From Novosphingobium sp. (GTDB lineage Bacteria > Pseudomonadota > Alphaproteobacteria > Sphingomonadales > Sphingomonadaceae): a stretch of 5,917 nt of DNA. Of the stretch, positions 4,939 to 5,917 are shown one piece after another. Location: positions 1 to 5,917 of the forward strand of contig VFKS01000171.1 in assembly GCA_009885425.1 (NCBI GenBank), given 5' to 3'. The notes beneath the pieces are model-generated. The model had not been told where the DNA came from. It was given only the letters and a program-made list of their open reading frames with translations, and searched no databases. The translations under genes were made by a program, and so were the position numbers. How positions within the stretch are numbered: the first letter of the stretch is position 1; each line of letters opens with the position of its first letter.

Positions 4939-5917
4939 ATGCCAGCAACAGGTCCAGTAACTGACCCATCCGGTTCGCGGCCGAGCGTCTTCCTGAGCTA
5001 TGCCCGGGGGGATCAGAAACGCGCGTTGACGGTAATCGCTGCGCTCGAAGGCGCCGGAATTCAGGTCTGGTGGGATGGGCTTTTAGAGGGCGGGGATACC
5101 TTTCTGCCAACCACCGAAGCAGCGCTGGAATCGGCCGATGCTGTTGTGGTGCTGTGGTCGCGCACTTCCGTTGATTCGCACTGGGTTCGGGACGAGGCAA
5201 CGCGCGGGCGGGAACGCGGCTGCTTGGTCCCGCTATCGCTCGATGGCAGTCACGCGCCGCTGGGGTTCCGGCAGTTTCAGTTGATCAACATCTCGAAGTG
5301 GCGTGGCAAGTCCCAAGCGCCTGAGATTGCCGCGGCGATCCGGTCGATAACCGCGCTGTCCGGGCGCGAGGCGCAGGCCCCGGCGCCATTCACGGCGCCC
5401 AAGCTATCGCGCCGCGCAGTTTTAGTCGGCGGTGGATCGGCGGTGCTGGCGGCGGCAGGCGGTATTCTGGTCTGGAAAGCACTGCTACCCGGTGCGGCCA
5501 AGGCAAGTGAAAACACCATTGCAGTAATCCCGTTCAGTAGTCTGGGCGATCAAACCCAAGCCTATTTCTCCGCCGGGCTGTCAGAGGAACTGCGCGCCGC
5601 GCTCTCGCGAAACCGGCTGCTGCGGATCGCTGCACCAACCTCTTCGGCAGAATTCCGTGACAACAATCAGGATGTGCTGACCATCGCCAAGCGGCTGGGC
5701 GTGGCACACGTGCTGCGCGGCAGTGTGCGGGCCGGGACCGACATGATCCGGGTCTCGGTCGAACTGGTCAATGGCCGCGATGCCGGGGTCGACTGGAGCG
5801 AAGTGATCGACCGCAAGCCGAGCGACGTGCTGGCCATGCAAAGCGAGATCGCTGCCATCGTTAGCCGCGCACTGGCCAATGAAATCAGCGCCAAGGCGAT
5901 TGCCGAGGGCCGCTCTG
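4939..5917 (+). CDS. TIR domain / transmembrane / TolB-N(FlgO)-like fusion protein, 3' end outside window
   Basis: The frame is open from ATG 4939 to the right edge (326 codons seen), with no stop. Residues about 15-135 form a TIR_2-type domain: box 1 'VFLSYARGD' (17-25), 'GIQVWWDG' (40-47), 'ADAVVVLWS' (66-74), 'SHWVRDEA' (80-87) and 'GFRQFQLINISKW' (109-121). Glu86 in W-x3-E aligns with the catalytic Glu of NAD-cleaving TIR domains such as SARM1. A linker leads to 'LSRRAVLVGGG' (156-166) and one hydrophobic segment (about 160-183), then 'TIAVIPFSSLGDQ' (193-205), 'YFSAGLSEELRAALSR' (209-224), 'AKRLGVAHVLRGSVR' (250-264) and 'VDWSEVIDR' (284-292), the pattern of the TolB-N/FlgO-like domain (COG5616), of unknown function and often followed by TPR repeats. 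AGGAG (4920-4924) lies 14 bases before the ATG, rather far. GTG 4906 is an alternative in-frame start but lacks a Shine-Dalgarno. The gene follows thyA by 63 bases. Domain calls are confident; signalling or defence role is inferred. Confidence 0.9.
   Translation, partial: MPATGPVTDPSGSRPSVFLSYARGDQKRALTVIAALEGAGIQVWWDGLLEGGDTFLPTTEAALESADAVVVLWSRTSVDSHWVRDEATRGRERGCLVPLSLDGSHAPLGFRQFQLINISKWRGKSQAPEIAAAIRSITALSGREAQAPAPFTAPKLSRRAVLVGGGSAVLAAAGGILVWKALLPGAAKASENTIAVIPFSSLGDQTQAYFSAGLSEELRAALSRNRLLRIAAPTSSAEFRDNNQDVLTIAKRLGVAHVLRGSVRAGTDMIRVSVELVNGRDAGVDWSEVIDRKPSDVLAMQSEIAAIVSRALANEISAKAIAEGRS

Noticed and set aside
4937..5841. Minus-strand open frames of 80-87 codons opposite the TIR gene (4937-5200, 5277-5519, 5581-5841)
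   Set aside because: They are antisense to a continuous 326-codon plus-strand frame with clear TIR and TolB-N-like motifs. No ribosome-binding or domain evidence supports them.
4939..5917. Calling the TIR gene a Thoeris system
   Set aside because: Thoeris needs a ThsA effector (SIR2 or similar) next to the TIR gene. None is visible, and the fused TolB-N-like domain is not a Thoeris feature.

Overview
The window is a chromosomal segment of a GC-rich alphaproteobacterium, most likely of the order Sphingomonadales (Erythrobacter, Novosphingobium or Sphingomonas type). This rests on recognising the proteins: a host-attachment family protein, a 685-residue RecG, a long-insert ThyA and a TIR/TolB-like protein of a style common in that order. 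Codon use is strongly GC-biased throughout. No mobile element, CRISPR array, rRNA or integrase was seen. The assignment comes from sequence feel and not from a database search.

Layout, left to right. Bases 1-287 hold the 3' end of a PLP-dependent decarboxylase/aminotransferase-fold gene (+). It converges with a small host-attachment (PF10116-type) gene at 300-704 (-), 12 bases away. A 111-base divergent gap then leads to recG (816-2873, +), the branch-migration helicase, complete with all its motifs. recG overlaps by 4 bases a small membrane protein gene of the DUF1232/YkvA type (2870-3241, +, GTG start), so the two are probably translated as a coupled pair. Convergent with that is a 99-residue protein (3251-3550, -) whose sequence pattern resembles a free-standing WYL domain. 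A tRNA-Pro(CGG) gene with encoded CCA lies at 3741-3817 (-). Divergent from it is thyA (3916-4875, +), thymidylate synthase. A large gene begins 63 bases after thyA and runs off the right edge (4939 to beyond 5917, +). It encodes an N-terminal TIR domain, a single hydrophobic segment preceded by a twin-arginine-like motif, and a TolB-N/FlgO-like domain.

How it fits together. Most of the window is housekeeping: DNA repair and recombination (RecG), dTMP synthesis (ThyA) and translation (tRNA-Pro). The accessory content is the TIR fusion protein, the WYL-like small protein and the host-attachment protein. The TIR protein is the most interesting object. It has the conserved aromatic-x3-Glu signature that carries the catalytic glutamate in NAD-cleaving TIR domains, and it appears to be membrane-anchored with a possible extracytoplasmic sensor half. 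Its C-terminus, probably TPR repeats, is not in the window. Nothing here proves a new defence system; the neighbourhood is not an obvious defence island.
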